Origin: Amborella trichopoda
Lineage: Eukaryota; Streptophyta; Magnoliopsida; Amborellales; Amborellaceae
Direction: 5' to 3'
DNA: 64,000 nucleotides
NCBI RefSeq assembly: GCF_000471905.2
Contig: NW_006494931.1
Span: 3,095,621 to 3,159,620, forward strand
In this document: in pieces, positions 1 through 11,624 of the stretch
Layout: every line of letters starts with the position of its first letter
Position numbering within the stretch: the first letter of the stretch is position 1
Made by a program: the position numbers and the translations under genes
Notes under the pieces: model-generated
What the model saw: only the letters and a program-made list of their open reading frames with translations
Databases searched by the model: none
What the model was told of the DNA's origin: nothing

Positions 1-61
1 TACAAAACGCTTATAGGTGAAAATAAATAGTTTTCTCGCCTACTCTCATCACCATCTGAAA

Positions 62-396
62 TTCATCGTACGGTCATGACTATCCGGTAGTGTTTCATTT
101 TTTATTTTTTATTTACAAATTAGAATGATCTGAAATATGGAGCGTATATTCATCAAAAAATAGACGAATCTACAAAAAATATCAAAAAAATATTTTACAT
201 GAAATAAATTGACCAAAATACCCCTAAATCTTTTCAAGGATATTTTGATCAATTTATTTTTCGTGAATTACTTTTTATATTTTTATTAGGTGTGCCTCAC
301 TAAGATGTATACACATTTCAAATTTTATATCATTCCGATTTGTAGAAAAAAAAATAAAAAATAAAATACTACCAAACAATCATGACCGTATAATGA
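62..396. mobile_element. Fold-back MITE with long terminal inverted repeats
   Basis: Roughly the first 95 bases (from TTCATCGTACGGTCATGA) reappear as a diverged reverse complement at the right end (about 305-396), so the unit can fold into one long hairpin. No coding capacity. Seen directly; the superfamily cannot be assigned because no clear target duplication is visible. Confidence 0.7.
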
Positions 397-424
397 ACTT
401 TGAAGGTATTTATAGAAAAAAAAT

Positions 425-500
425 GAAAAAATTTTTAACACTATTTGAAGGTAGATCCGAAATTGATTGTTTAGAGCCTAGGCTCAATGCAAACGGCACC
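425..500. repeat. Partial end of MITE family M
   Basis: The stretch containing ATTGATTGTTTAGAGCC followed by CTAGGCTC matches the right terminus of the dispersed family seen complete at 697-1085, 21669-22050, 38957-39345 and 41030-41412. Only the terminal part is present. Confidence 0.55.
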
Positions 501-696
501 CGTCCATAAATGGTACATTTTATGTATTTGTTTCCCTCTTAGTAGCATGTAGTCCTAGTGAATACAAAATACAAGTAGAATTAAAAGTCTAAATTCCTCC
601 CTGTAAACAGAAAGGCCAAAAAAATATAAAAATGGAAAAATGTTGTACGAGTCAGGGACGCCTCAAATTCACCACATCACCAACTAAAATATGAAC

Positions 697-1085
697 GGTG
701 CGGTTTTGTATAAAGCCTAGGCTCTACACAATTAGAGCCTACCTTCAAATAGTGTCAAAAAATGTAATTTCAATACTGGAAATCTTTGTGATAGCCTTAA
801 CATATATTTTTATCTTTATTTATAAAGTTTAAAGCTTAAAAAATAGAGTAGATCAACAGATCTATGAAAACTTGAAAATCTTAAAATTGACGGTAAAAAA
901 TGCATTTCAAAATACACTATTTCCAAAACTTGAAATCAATTTTCTTCTTATGTTCATGCATCTCGATGTCGAGATGATCAATTTAAGGATATTTGTGCAT
1001 CAAAACAATCTCTTCTAATGAAATTTTTGATGCAGGCTCTAATTTGATTGTTTAGAACCTCAACTTTATATAAGCTTTTCCCAAA
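697..1085. mobile_element. MITE family M, copy 1
   Basis: About 390-bp noncoding unit. The left end carries the GCCTAGGCTCTA motif and the right end TTTGATTGTTTAGAACC, diverged inverted copies of each other. The interior has the family's conserved block around TCTCGATGTCGAGATGATCA. Full or partial relatives occur near 3580, 21669, 35750, 38957, 41030, 43450 and 49730. The 500 bases after it (1086-1612) hold nothing I recognise. Confidence 0.65.
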
Positions 1086-1612
1086 TATGAAATAGGACGT
1101 GTAAAAAAAAATCTCAAGAGACCAATTTTAAGTTTTAAAATTATTTTAATTTTTATATTCAAAATCAACACAGTCTACCTAATGGATCCCTGAAAATTTA
1201 TTTCCGAAATCCTTCTCCAACATGAATGGTACAGGGAAGACTTACATGAACGATGAGTCGGCGCTGTATAAGTATATCACGGCAACACTCCCCGAGCTGA
1301 AGGTTTCAGGCGTCTAACATCGGACTGCTTTTAGGCCTCAATTTTTTAATATTTAAGATGGTCATAAAATAAAAGAGCTAAATGTCATATGCAGTCCAGA
1401 CCGATGGTAACTTGAAAGAATAAATAAAAAAGGATCAATCAAAGATCGCATATTTTTGGACCATCACATGATAATGGTCAAATAATACGATATAGACATG
1501 GTTTTTCCTTATTTGTACAACAACATATAATTTTCGCTTATTTATACAACAACACATGATGAGTAGTGAAACAGTTTAAAATGACAGTGACTATTTTAAA
1601 GCCTCACAAGAT

Positions 1613-1840
1613 TCAAACAGGATTTTCCCCAAGGCGATGGCTCGGTTGAAACTCGAGGTACTCTCTATAAGACATCTCACGATATGCAACCGCTTGGCCT
1701 CCGTACTCTACCAACTGGGGTGCAGGTGAAACACTAGCATCCAGCGACGGTCCATGAGCCAAACCTATCGAAATCCTAGCTGTTGCGTCGTTCACCACGG
1801 CTCGATGCTCCACACTCCTGTACATCCCATTGCTCAATAT
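1613..1840 (-). CDS. Last exon of a 2-oxoglutarate/Fe(II)-dependent dioxygenase
   Basis: C-terminal exon of a plant 2OGD (DOXC class, resembling 2OGD19-like and DMR6-like oxygenases). The exon begins after an acceptor-like CATAG with ILSNGMYRSVEHRAVVN, supplying the distal iron-binding His of the HxD...H facial triad. RISIG follows, where the Arg and Ser bind 2-oxoglutarate, then HGPSLDA and a YREMSYREYLE tail typical of the family. It ends LGENPV and a stop at 1613. No stop or frameshift is visible. It joins in phase 0 to the exon ending at 3011 across a 1.17-kb intron. Function beyond 2OGD (flavonoid, salicylate or another substrate) cannot be read from sequence. Confidence 0.88.
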   Translation of the reverse strand: MLSNGMYRSVEHRAVVNDATARISIGLAHGPSLDASVSPAPQLVEYGGQAVAYREMSYREYLEFQPSHRLGENPV

Positions 1841-3010
1841 CTATGATATGATCAATTTTGTTTTTGACATCACAAAACAAAAGTTGGTCTTCAATAAAGG
1901 TTGTTAACAGGAAAACTTGTAAGATTTTTTATGTTGTCATGTTGTATAATCCTTGAATGGTTGGCTTTAGTATGGATTAGAACATGATCCTAGCAACAGA
2001 TCTACAAAGTATGACATTGTTGCCTTTCAAAACTTAGAGGAATTGAAGATAAAATTCTACTTTTAGGACATAGAGGGACTCAAGGTAGAAGTTTACTGTT
2101 GGCCATATCAATCAGTTGTTCATGAATCTAATATCATCTGCTTTGACACCTTCTTTTGATGTAGAAAAGCGCGTATTTAATATTGAACAAATAAGCAAGT
2201 ATAGTTGAGAATGAGCTGGGGCTTTTGCGGTAGTACCACCGAGCCTTATTCAGATTCTATTTTCACTAAAAGGTAGGGATCCAAATACCCACTGACTTAC
2301 CCTTCTATTCACCCAAAAAAAAATAGAAGCAAGTATAATAAAATGCCAATACTTGAGGTCATCAAGAAGATCAACTGTGATTCTATTAACTAAAATTTGG
2401 GATGTATCTTCTGGCTTATGAAAGAGAAAACTATTCTCGAGCTTTATCGCTATATAATGTGCCCAACTATGAAAAATGTGATATTGTGTGAATGATTCCT
2501 CGGAGCTTTAGTTTTCACCCTATGATTGTGAAAATAGGAAAGAAATGGTTAATTTGATCAGGTTTGTTTGATTTTGTAAATGGTTCCACTTTTCCTTGTA
2601 ATCCTATTCTTTTTACTGCTAAAATTTTGCAAGCTGTGGTCATTATTGGATCCTTAACCATTAAATCTTTTACTAAATTAAAAAAAAAATAGATTTCTCT
2701 TGTAGCTTTTGTGTTGCTTGATTCCTTTTTAGTCGTTTTGTCCTCCCCAAAAACATGGCAGGAGTCTTTGTGGAAGGTAAGCTACAGTCTATTACGATCA
2801 GTCTCAAATATTAGATGCCCGTACACAGGGGCAAGGTTGTGTTAGGTAGACAATCAACATAAAATTTGTCAAAACTTATTATGAATAATGAACGGACTTG
2901 TAGCCAACACCAATTAATTGAAAAAAGCTATAATGATGATGATGATTTATCCAATAGAGAGAGACAAAATTCATAATAAGAAGACTGTAAGAAATTAGAA
3001 ATAGACATAC
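1841..3010 (-). other. 2OGD intron between the two 3' exons
   Basis: Bounded by donor GTATGT (minus strand, 3010 downwards) and acceptor CATAG (ending at 1841). AT-rich, about 1.17 kb, with no recognisable element or ORF. Confidence 0.75.
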
Positions 3011-3339
3011 CTCTAGATGGTCGCCAACGTTAACAAGGAAGGTATTGGGGAGAGGACTGACAGGTACCCAGTTCCCTTTATGTTTCAGTTGTAGGCCACC
3101 AACTTCATCCTGCATTAATACTGCAAGCCCCCCATGATCAGAGTGCGGAGTGAGGCCCATTGCTAGTTCTGGTTGAGAGCAACGAGGATAGTAGTTGCAG
3201 ATTAAAATTTGGAGCCCCTCCTCTAGCTTGAAAGCTCTCTCTATGTAGCACGATTGAAGTCCCAAACTTTCAGAGATTCCCTTAAATAGTTCCCTAGATA
3301 TTTGTTGAACCCTCTTAAGAGTATTCCGCTGCAATTTCT
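3011..3339 (-). CDS. Penultimate exon of the 2OGD (HxD motif)
   Basis: Core jelly-roll exon of the same dioxygenase. It opens after acceptor TTTGCAG with residues aligning to the family's KRxxxxxRELxKGISESLGL helix. Then come ILICNYYPRCSQPELAMGL and TPHSDHGGLAVLMQDEVGGL, containing the HxD iron ligands, then QLKHKGNWVPVSPLPNTFLV and NVGDHLE at the donor. Length, spacing and motif order match intact plant 2OGDs and the exon is open throughout. The next exon upstream is not adjacent: matching 5' exons are found only about 36 kb away at 39688-40831, same strand. The exon starts with two bases completing a codon from an upstream exon, which does not fit the end of the 39688 exon, so one short exon (the usual FWRDFL region) is missing or unrecognised. 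Confidence 0.88.
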
Positions 3340-3579
3340 CTGCAAATGGTAGTCAATTAAATAATCAATGCAATGAAACATGTGTCTGACACGTTCCGGA
3401 GTGTAGGCTCCGGCATCATACTATACTAGGAGGATCGCGCCACAAAGGTCTAACATGCACGTCTATGATTTGGGACACCCAAGTCGCATCTTTAAGACAC
3501 ATTTGTCTGAGGTTTAAGACACGGTCTTCAGTTTGAAATGCAATCATCTAAAGAAAATGGTTTCTCTAAGGTGTCGTCC

Positions 3580-3850
3580 TTATACTATAGAAGTAGTGCA
3601 CGCCTCAAAAAATCTATCAAAATATGTATTTTTTGACGCTGAAACATCCTTCAATAGATGAGCTCGATTTCATGTCCTTAACATGGTGTGTCTTGTAACA
3701 TATTATCTAGACCATTGATCTTCATGATTTTTAAGTGTATGTAGATATACTAGATTTGCATCATTTTTTTAGTTTGAAATTTCATAATTAAGTGTGAAAT
3801 AGATTTTTAGGTCATTGTTGAAATTTTTTAAACTAAAATTAGTGTCTTTT
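3580..3850. repeat. Diverged partial copy of MITE family M
   Basis: The interior resembles the family's middle section: an ATTATCTAGACCATTGAT block, a TTTTTAAGT stretch and a TTTCATAATTAAGT block, in the same order as in the copy near 43450. Termini are not clear. Confidence 0.4.
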
Positions 3851-3887
3851 GAAATGATTTGGAGGTGAAACTTACTTGAATAGTTTA

Positions 3888-5422
3888 GGGGCCATTTGGG
3901 TACCTGAAAATCTATCACGTGACAATCAAATACGAGGAAATATGATATTTCCATACGAGGAAATATGACATTTCCACGGTTTGGGTACATTTTGAATAGT
4001 TTAAGAGCCGTTTGGGTACCTAAAAATCTATTACGTGACAATCGATTACGAGAGTACACTTTATATTAAGGAAATGGAAAAAGATTACTCGAGATTTTCC
4101 AAAAACTCATGAAATACATTAGGGGCGGTGAAATGTCAAAAATCTATTACTCGCTTGACGAGTAATCTTTAGAAATCTTTTGCGTGGGTCTCTCTGCCAT
4201 ATCCCAGTTTAATAAAATACCAACCCGCCTACTCGGTTTGTATAGGTGCTCTCTCCCTCTCTAAGGCCGTCCCCTCTCTCTTGAACCTGGTTTCGGTTTG
4301 CATAGGTGCTCCCTTCCTCTCTAAGCCCGTCCGCTCTCTCTTGGACCCGATTTGCATCCCTCTCTCATTATCCCCCTTCTTCTTTTCTGTACTTTTTCCT
4401 TTTTTTTAAACCCCTTTTATCTTTAAGCCCCTTGCTCTCATCTGGACTTTTTCCTTTTTCTTTAAAGCCCTCTTTATCTTTAAGTCCCTTCCTCTCATCT
4501 GGATTTTTTTTTTTTTTATATCTAATCAATGAAAAATCATACAGCACAATAATAATAAAAAATTTCACCCAACATAAGAAATTACACAACACATTTATAA
4601 TAAAAAAAGTTCACCCAACATAATCCTCATAGAAGAGATTAGTAAAAGCTCAATTGAAATAAGATATCTCTTTTCATCTTGACAACTGCACTGCCATAGG
4701 CAGAGGAAGGTGCTACTACCAGTGCCTCTCGCTCTCGCTCGACTTGCACGCGAGACTTGCAGCTCGACAGTTTCCTAAAATACCTCAAAATCTTCTACTA
4801 CAATTATCAAAATTTCTAGTTTACTAATCAAACTTCTTTCCATTTTTTAACTTGGACCAATTTTTAATTTGGTATCATGGATTTATTGCTTATTTGAAAT
4901 TATATAGATAGACATTTGAAAGACTTCTGTAATAAATAAATAAAAATACAGCTTATCAAATTAAAAACATGTTATTCCAATGACTTATCATGTTGAAACC
5001 AAAGTCTAATCATGTTAGAAGACATGTGATTCTATGTAAGTGCCAAAAGCGTGCAAACTAAGTAAGAAATTGTGTGATGATGACTTTAGAATTGTTTAAG
5101 TTATTATTAGAAAATCTTTTAGGAATGGTGATGATGTTATTATCGAAAAATATTTTTGGAATGATGTGATGATAACTTTAATTCCGCATTTCAGTATAAT
5201 ATAGTAACAAAAAAGAGACAGAAATGATAGTTTATAGGTAAGGCCTTGAAAATGTTAGTAATACATTTCCCATATTTCTTCCAGACATAGCCAAACAATA
5301 GCCATGAATTTCCCAGGTTGCATCCAAATACTACCCAAATAGTAACAATCCATTTGCACATAATGTATTACGTCAGTAATATATTTTACATACAATATAT
5401 TTCCAGGTATCCAATCGGCCCC
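3888..5422. mobile_element. PIF/Harbinger-like nonautonomous DNA transposon
   Basis: The left end GGGGCCATTTGGGTACCTG and the right end (reverse complement GGGGCCGATTGGATACCTGG) form terminal inverted repeats. Both are flanked by TTA (3885-3887 and 5423-5425), the 3-bp target preference of PIF/Harbinger. The left terminus is partly duplicated: a second GAGCCGTTTGGGTACCTAAA begins near 4006. The interior includes CT-rich tracts (4250-4510) and no transposase. Open frames inside it look like chance ORFs. Confidence 0.72.
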
Positions 5423-6490
5423 TTAAGGTTGACACGTTATGCAAACCGCACCCTTGTAGTAGACTACATTCTATATCTTCCTTATTTTCATATTCTCACC
5501 ATTATCTAACAATTCTTATTAGTGCTACTAATTGAAATTGATTTTATATACAAGTATGGATATAATATGAAAAAGATCAGCTAACAAAATGAATATAATA
5601 ATCTTTCCACATGTCTATATAATATGAAAAAGATCAGCTAACAAAATGAATATGATAATCTTTTCACATGTCTGTAAATCAAGTTTTAAAAAATAAATAA
5701 AATAAAACAGAGAATTAAATAAAGAAAATAAATTAAAATAAGCAAAAAAATAAATACTTAGCTCCAGGGACTCGAAACCCGGAGTTTCAGGCTTGAATTA
5801 GACCGCTCTTATGATTTGTGTCACCATCTCCTCTCTTTTTTTATGCTTTATGCTTACTGGAATTAGTAGATATAAGGTTCTTTGGCAAAGATGTAGGGTT
5901 CCTAAGGCATGGGGAAAAGCTTGGAAATTTTAGGTAGGGTCTACCTAGACTTTTTTGAAGATTTGGAAAGAACTTCGTTAGTTTTCTAAGATTTTGGGAT
6001 GTCCTAAGGTAGAATCTAAGTTCTCAGGTTTTCCATAATTTTTTGGGATATTTTTTCTAATTTTAAGAACTATATCCTATTTTTTAAGGATTGCTTGGGG
6101 ATTTCTGATGTCACATTTTGGGTTCTTCAGGGGGTATTTATAGGTTTCAATTGGTATTTTTTCTTTAATTTTTTGGTTTTTTCAGATTTATCTTGAGTTT
6201 TTTGGCTCTATCTAATTAGAGAAAGGTAGTTCTTGCATCATCAGGTCGCATTTGGGCATCGTGACCCACCTCGAGGCTTGACACTTGGATTTCACATGGA
6301 CCAAATTGTTATTTAATGAATCGTTTTAACTGTATGTCCGATTTAGGCGAGTCTTGGACCGTTGGAAATCTCTCGGAGTCTAAATCAACTTGAGATAGTT
6401 TTGGGCAGGTTTGAGTCAATTATATTGGGTCTAAATTGCCTATGTCCTACGAGGTTTTTGAAGTCATTCGAGCTCAAAATTAAGGGTTTT
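5423..6490. other. Gene-free stretch with a 53-bp tandem repeat and retroelement-like DNA
   Basis: Contains two near-identical tandem units of about 53 bp at about 5563-5668 (ATAATATGAAAAAGATCAGC starts a unit). After 5870 the sequence reads like noncoding LTR or UTR DNA with repeated TTTTAGG and TTCTAAG words. No coding similarity was recognised on either strand. Confidence 0.45.
5762..5822 (-). repeat. Possible tRNA-like (SINE-type) remnant
   Basis: On the minus strand CCGGGTTTCGAGTCCCTGG resembles a T-arm with a B-box (one extra base against GGTTCGANTCC). An AAGAGCGGTCTAATTC stretch upstream could be a decayed anticodon arm. No full cloverleaf or clear A-box is present, so it is not called a tRNA gene. 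Confidence 0.22.
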
Positions 6491-6523
6491 AAGAGTTCTC
6501 TTAGCCAGAATTTCGAGAGGATG

Positions 6524-6870
6524 TCAACAGGATTGTATACTCCCAACTCGCTCTATAATGATGCGATTCATTCTCTCTATTACACCATTATGTTGGGGGT
6601 ATATGACACTGTCTTTTCGTGCCTTATCACACACTTGGCACAATAGCTTTTGAAAGAATTTAAGATGTATTCTCCGCAATTGTCTAATCTGAGACACTTC
6701 AGCAGTTTGCATGTCTTTCTTTCCATCTTAACATGGAAATTCTCAAAGATCTCATACACTTGATCTTGCACCCACACCTTTCTTGAAGCATTATTAATGA
6801 ATGACATGAAGTATGATGTGCCACCAAGCCACTTGACCTCCATGGGACTACACACAACTGAATACACCAA
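6524..6870 (-). pseudogene. Copia integrase core, frameshifted
   Basis: From 6870 downwards: VYSVVCSPMEVKWLGGTSYF, then FINNASRKVWV, then KCLRLDNCGEY and RHEKTVSYTP. This is the rve integrase core (first Asp region replaced, DNxGEY region recognisable) of copia elements. A frame change near 6590 moves into a second frame that reads PQHNGVIERMNR, the segment holding the catalytic Glu. It is too damaged to be functional. Confidence 0.85.
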
Positions 6871-7199
6871 ATCATGAATTTTTGTATCTTTAGAACCCTT
6901 ACTAAAGAAAGAGACTCTATGTTGTTTGCCTAGTAAATAGTGTTAATATGTGTTTAGAAATGCATTCTTAACACTAAGAAGAGCATACTTATTTGCTAAG
7001 ATTTGCATTCCTTTTTCATTGTAGCTTAGTCGCTTGTGCTACAGGTCTAATGAAGGCTAATCCATGGCACCAATAACTTTGTCGTTAGAAACCTGCACTT
7101 GAGTTATGTAGAGCGAACAACAATTCTTGATCTTGCTACGACAAGAGATCCTTTTGTCAGCTTCCAATGTAGCTTACCAAACATTAAGCGATACCTTTC

Positions 7200-8240
7200 A
7201 TCATCTTCATGCCCTCTTAAGATGATATTCAATAGATATCTGGTACATGTTTGACGTTATTTAGCACCAACTTCATCCCAATATCAGTCTTGATGTGTAT
7301 ATATCCCTTACCGACAATATTTGAAGAACCATTGTTACTCATCTTTATAGAGCCAACTCGCATTGTAAGAAGCAACATAGAATCTATATGTGGCAACATG
7401 AAATGATACTCAGGTATCTTGATTCAATATTTCGCAGCTCCGACCTCACCAACATCTACAGTAACTGCAATGGTTTCCCTGCCATCATTCTTGGTATTGT
7501 CATCATTCCACTCTTTCTTGAGCTTTCGACATTCTTTTTTGATGTGTCATTCATTGCCACAATCAAAACATGTGATCCCAATTTTAGTCTCCGATCTAGC
7601 TTTATCATTAGATCAGTTTGATCAGTTTTGGTCCCCATTCCTAGACTTTCCTCGATTTGTGGTAAGTGCTTGCGAGTTCGATGTGTCAGACAATCTTCTT
7701 CTCGTCTCCCCATTCAGCAGGCTATTAGTGACCTGATTCATGGTTGCTATCTCATCAAGTAATGAGTTACTCAGAGAAATTGCCATGGTCTCTCAACTAT
7801 TCAGCAGTGAACCGAGAAAAAATAGAGCATGTGGCTCATCTTCTAGGATCAACTTCATTGTTATGAGTTGGTTGTTGGTTAATAATGCTTTGCGCCTCAT
7901 TCAAGTGCTTGGCAATGGATCCCCCATCCTTGAATTTCGTATTCACCAATTTTCAGATCAGGAACCCCTTATTTCTGGCAGTTTTTATCTCGTATAGGTC
8001 ATGTAGCTTATCCCACAGTGACTTGCCGAATGTCTCCGTCGACACATGGTGGAACAAATTTTCTTCCAACCATTGTTGAATAGTTCCAGAGCATTTATGT
8101 CAAGTCCCTTCCACTCGTTGTGTGTCATACCTTTAGGCTTGTGTTCTACCCCTTCAATGGGTGTGTACAAGTCCCTACACTGTAGAAGATTTTTCATCTT
8201 CGGCCTCTAGATGATCCAATTATTCCTATTGAGCAGTATC
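7200..8240 (-). pseudogene. Copia gag, zinc knuckle and protease region, decayed
   Basis: Gag N-terminal part at about 8197-7985 (MKNLLQCRDLYTPIEGVEHK, then KPKGMTHNEWKGLDINAL). The zinc-knuckle region is at about 7600-7500, where one frame reads HIKKECRKLKKEW. Downstream on the minus strand (7400-7250) another frame shows a protease-type segment ending in a NVKHVPDI-like motif. Several frameshifts; no continuous frame. Confidence 0.72.
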
Positions 8241-8838
8241 GTCATGCTCCTAATACTGGAATCCATCTTTAATTTTCACACATTGTCTTCCACACCCCTC
8301 TCTTCTTCTCACCGGTGGTCAAGGAGATTTACCATATGTCATGCTTCCATTGTCAGTCTAAGATTCGTTGAAAGTCAATGATCCATCGCCTATCAAGGAT
8401 CGTCATATGTCAAGGATTTGTCGGCTATCAAGGATCCGTTGGCGACTACCAACTCATGAGTAGTAAGGTTCTCACATGTTGTCAACCTATTGATAATATT
8501 GTATCTGTCAGTGGTCAAGTATCCATCGGCGGTCAAGTATCAATCGGTAATCAAGTATCTGTCGATGGTCAAGCTCTGACTCCTTGGTAAGTTAAAGTGA
8601 TTCACTGTTCGTCGAGGTGGTGACCAACAGCCCGTTGGACAAGACCACCTTTTTATAGGGACCATTCACTGACAGTCTCTAACTAACAACGTGCCCCAAA
8701 ACACTCTGTTTTGCAGTCTAAGGGGATCCAACCTACAAGGAGGTTTTCTTCCTTACGCATCCTACGACCCCTGAGCTCGTTACACTGGCAAATGGTGGTA
8801 GGGATGATTGAGCGGTGTGTTAAAGTCAAGGAAAACAT

Positions 8839-8850
8839 GCTCTGATACCA
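8839..8850 (-). other. Primer binding site (tRNA-Met) of the copia element
   Basis: Minus strand reads TGGTATCAGAGC, complementary to the 3' end of initiator tRNA-Met and the usual plant copia PBS. It lies 3 bases downstream of the LTR end. Confidence 0.82.
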
Positions 8851-8853
8851 TTT

Positions 8854-9338
8854 GCTTGGCTCACTTAGTTGAGCTCTCTTACACATATAAAGATGTACGC
8901 AGTGGAATCCAAATTTATGGGACACAAAATACACAAAAAAATGATATGCGTGTGTGTATGAGTAGAAATTAAGCAATAAAGCAAAAAAAACTTACTAGTA
9001 CTGACATTTTACGTGGTTCACCTTTTCAGTCTACATTTATAAGAGAAAAAGACATATTCGCTAATAAAAAATATATGGTTACAAGTTTCTTCCAAGATGC
9101 AAACTTTCTTGAGCTCTCTGACTTCTTCTAGAAACTTTAATTTTCTAGGATTTCTCAATCTAAGGCTCTTTCCTCTCTTAGAGGGTTTGTTCCCTCTCTC
9201 TAGCAAGCTTCTTTTTCTCTCTCTTTCTCCTTCTCTCTAAGAAGAACTATAAATTTATCTCTCTTCTTTTTCTCTTTAATATTAGGCTCTCTATAATACA
9301 TCAAGAAGAGACTTACTTTTAAGAGAGGAACTCTAACA
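8854..9338 (-). repeat. 5' LTR of the minus-strand copia element
   Basis: On the minus strand it starts TGTTAGAGTTCC at 9338 and ends ...AAGCA just before the PBS, about 485 bp, with CT/GA-rich leader sequence. No partner 3' LTR was found in the window. Confidence 0.6.
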
Positions 9339-9479
9339 GATGAGGCATGCCACTCAAGTCAAATTTATCTATACTATATTACTAACCTAGAGTTAAGGGG
9401 AGGGCATATGTCGCAAACATAGAAAGGAACCCTAATTATATAGTGGTTGTAAGAGACATTCCTACCTTTAAGGGAAGAA

Positions 9480-9483
9480 AGAA

Positions 9484-9521
<38 letters not shown>

Positions 9522-9526
9522 CATCT
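9480..9526. repeat. GA-dinucleotide microsatellite
   Basis: Almost pure (GA)n with two AAAG interruptions. Confidence 0.9.
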
Positions 9527-9870
9527 TTTTGAAGAGCGAGATAGAGTACACATCTCTTCTAAGATTATTGTTATGTAGAGAATAGAGAAAGGCTATAGTT
9601 TTTCTTAAGCCTCATAGAGGTCTCAAATTTAAGAAGGTGAAAAATAGGAGATATAGATATGTGCGAGATTTTAGGGGAGAGAAAGAGGGGGAAGTATGTG
9701 AATAAGAGAGAGATAGAGGTTGTATGAGAGATTTTAAGATAGATGAGAAAAATATGGAGCAAAAAATATATAGGACTGATTTTAAGTTAGCTATGAAAGA
9801 AAAAGATGAGAAAGAAATAGAGAAACATGTGAGAGAGATGATTTAGAAAGAATATATTTTTGAGATGAGA

Positions 9871-10072
9871 AATGATACTCTGAGACCCTCCCACGCCCAT
9901 GTGAGTAGGATCCCAAAAGATTACCATTAACTTTTGACACAGATCTCTAGAAAAGTTATGACATGGGTGTGGGACTTAGGTGAATGAGTTTTTTAGATAA
10001 CTATATCAAAATTTAATAGTGATCATTTGGGATCTTACTCACATGGGTGTGAGAGGGTCTCATAGTATCATT
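9871..10072. mobile_element. Small MITE (202 bp)
   Basis: Terminal inverted repeats of about 50 bp: left AATGATACTCTGAGACCCTC, right (reverse complement) AATGATACTATGAGACCCTC. Both continue through a CCCATGTGAGTA block and GATCCCAAA. No coding capacity. Confidence 0.8.
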
Positions 10073-11624
10073 ACTCTTTTGAGATATCCTTCCTAAAAGA
10101 GATACAATGAGAAAGGAATATACATAGAGGCAAAATTTATATATATATATATATAGAGAGAGAGAGATATATATATATATATATGTATACATAAGTATTC
10201 TTAACCATATATTTCGATAGGGCTGAATTTATTTTTTAAATTAGCATATGTTACCAACATGAAAGATTTTAGAGAGGTATAAAAAAGATGGAGGTAGAAA
10301 TAGATGGATAGATTTTAGTGGGGAGAGAAAAATGGGGGGCATATACGTGAGCAGAGAGAGGAAAATAACTTTTTTAGAACTAGGTACATATTACAATAAA
10401 GGTTTTTTCTTTGGTGAATAGTCTCTGTCTTTGCCTGGGTTTTCTCTTTGTTGAATAGTCTCTTTACAATATTCTTTTTTCTAATATTTTTCAAAATTTT
10501 TGCGGTTGAAGTTTTTTTGTAATCTTTTCTAGAAAGAGGTAAGTATCTCATTAGAGGTTTTCTCGAATCTTCTCCAAAAAGTGGTATGTGGTTGATCTTT
10601 GCCTGTTTTGGTTGAGTTGAGCATAGTATAGGTTTTATGTGTGAGGTTTACTGAATTAATTTTAAAATGAATTATCTACCTTTCCTTTTTTAAATTGATG
10701 GGCATACCTAAGAAATGTTTTAAAGGAGAAAATTTATAGAGTGTAAGCTCTAGAAAAGGAAAATAATGGCATTAGATCAAGGCCAAAAGTGATACCTTTG
10801 ACTTCAAATTTTGCGGAGATTTGGTTTTCTTTTAAGACTTTAGAATTGAAAGCGCTGCTAGTTGTTTTGTTCTATAGGGAGTAAATGTTCATAAATTATA
10901 TGTGTTGTTTTCTTTTTTCCATTTTTGTACCTAAAAAATTATGGTTTCATTCAATATTCAATGCTCTTAATAGCACATGCTTCGTAGTACCTACTGCTCA
11001 TGGGACTCTTAATCCTCTCTCTGTATCCTTGCGTCTCCCTCCTCTAATGTTCGTGTGACTCTCAAGCCTCATCTCACTCAAACTAGCTTCTCCTTTCTCT
11101 ATTGCTCATGTGGCTCCAATCTGTCAAGGCTTTTTAGTGGAAGAGAGTAAAGAACAACAATGAAGTCATATTGCCTCCTCTTGTTTTGCTCGAAAAACAG
11201 TAATGTGTAATATTTATTGTTCTTCATTCTTATCGAACTCTATGTGAATTTATTTTATGTCAAGTATATTGAATCTCTTCAACTAGAGGTTGGTTCTACA
11301 ACAATTTTTTTTTTTTTAGTTGGATGATATATTATATCAAGAATTGTGACAATTTAATTATTAGTGTCGTCTCCATGTTGTATGATTCATTAGTTTTAGT
11401 GTGATTCTCTACTGTACTTTTCATTGTATAGGATGTTTTTATTATAACAAATAGGTCACAAAGACTTTGAGTCACATATTCACTTTTAATCATTTTTTAC
11501 TAGACATACAAAATAATAATATCCCTGCCCCACAATAATAAGCTAAAAAGATACTTTCACTAGCTGAATTTCTTAATTTTAAGAACTAATAAAAGTTTTT
11601 AATGAGTTTTCATGATTTTAAATA
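10073..11624. other. Gene-free AT-rich stretch
   Basis: Contains (TA)n and (GA)n microsatellites at 10138-10184, then GA-rich and T-rich sequence. About 11470-11622 is a dispersed repeat whose diverged reverse complement occurs at about 21320-21480. No coding similarity seen. Confidence 0.5.

Larger units (their letters stand above)
6500..9338 (-). mobile_element. Truncated Ty1/copia retrotransposon (5' LTR to integrase)
   Basis: Minus-strand element reading from high to low coordinates: 5' LTR (about 9338-8854), tRNA-Met PBS (8850-8839), gag, zinc knuckle and protease remains, then the integrase core to about 6524. Reverse transcriptase, RNase H and the 3' LTR are absent, so the element is truncated at its 3' side. 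It sits inside the proposed 36-kb 2OGD intron, same strand as the gene. Confidence 0.8.

Noticed and set aside
1216..1317. 32-codon open stretch (NGTGKTYMNDESALYK...) that looks protein-like and contains GTGKT
   Set aside because: Too short, lacks the rest of a P-loop, ends at a stop, and has no splice context or neighbour to support a gene. A translated search of 1150-1330 would settle it.
4306..4623. 105-codon plus-strand ORF rich in Ser, Leu and Phe
   Set aside because: Product of a CT-rich tract inside the PIF-like element; no domain.
5762..5822. tRNA gene
   Set aside because: Only a T-arm-like segment is present; the B-box has an extra base and no acceptor stem or full cloverleaf forms. 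Kept only as a low-confidence remnant.
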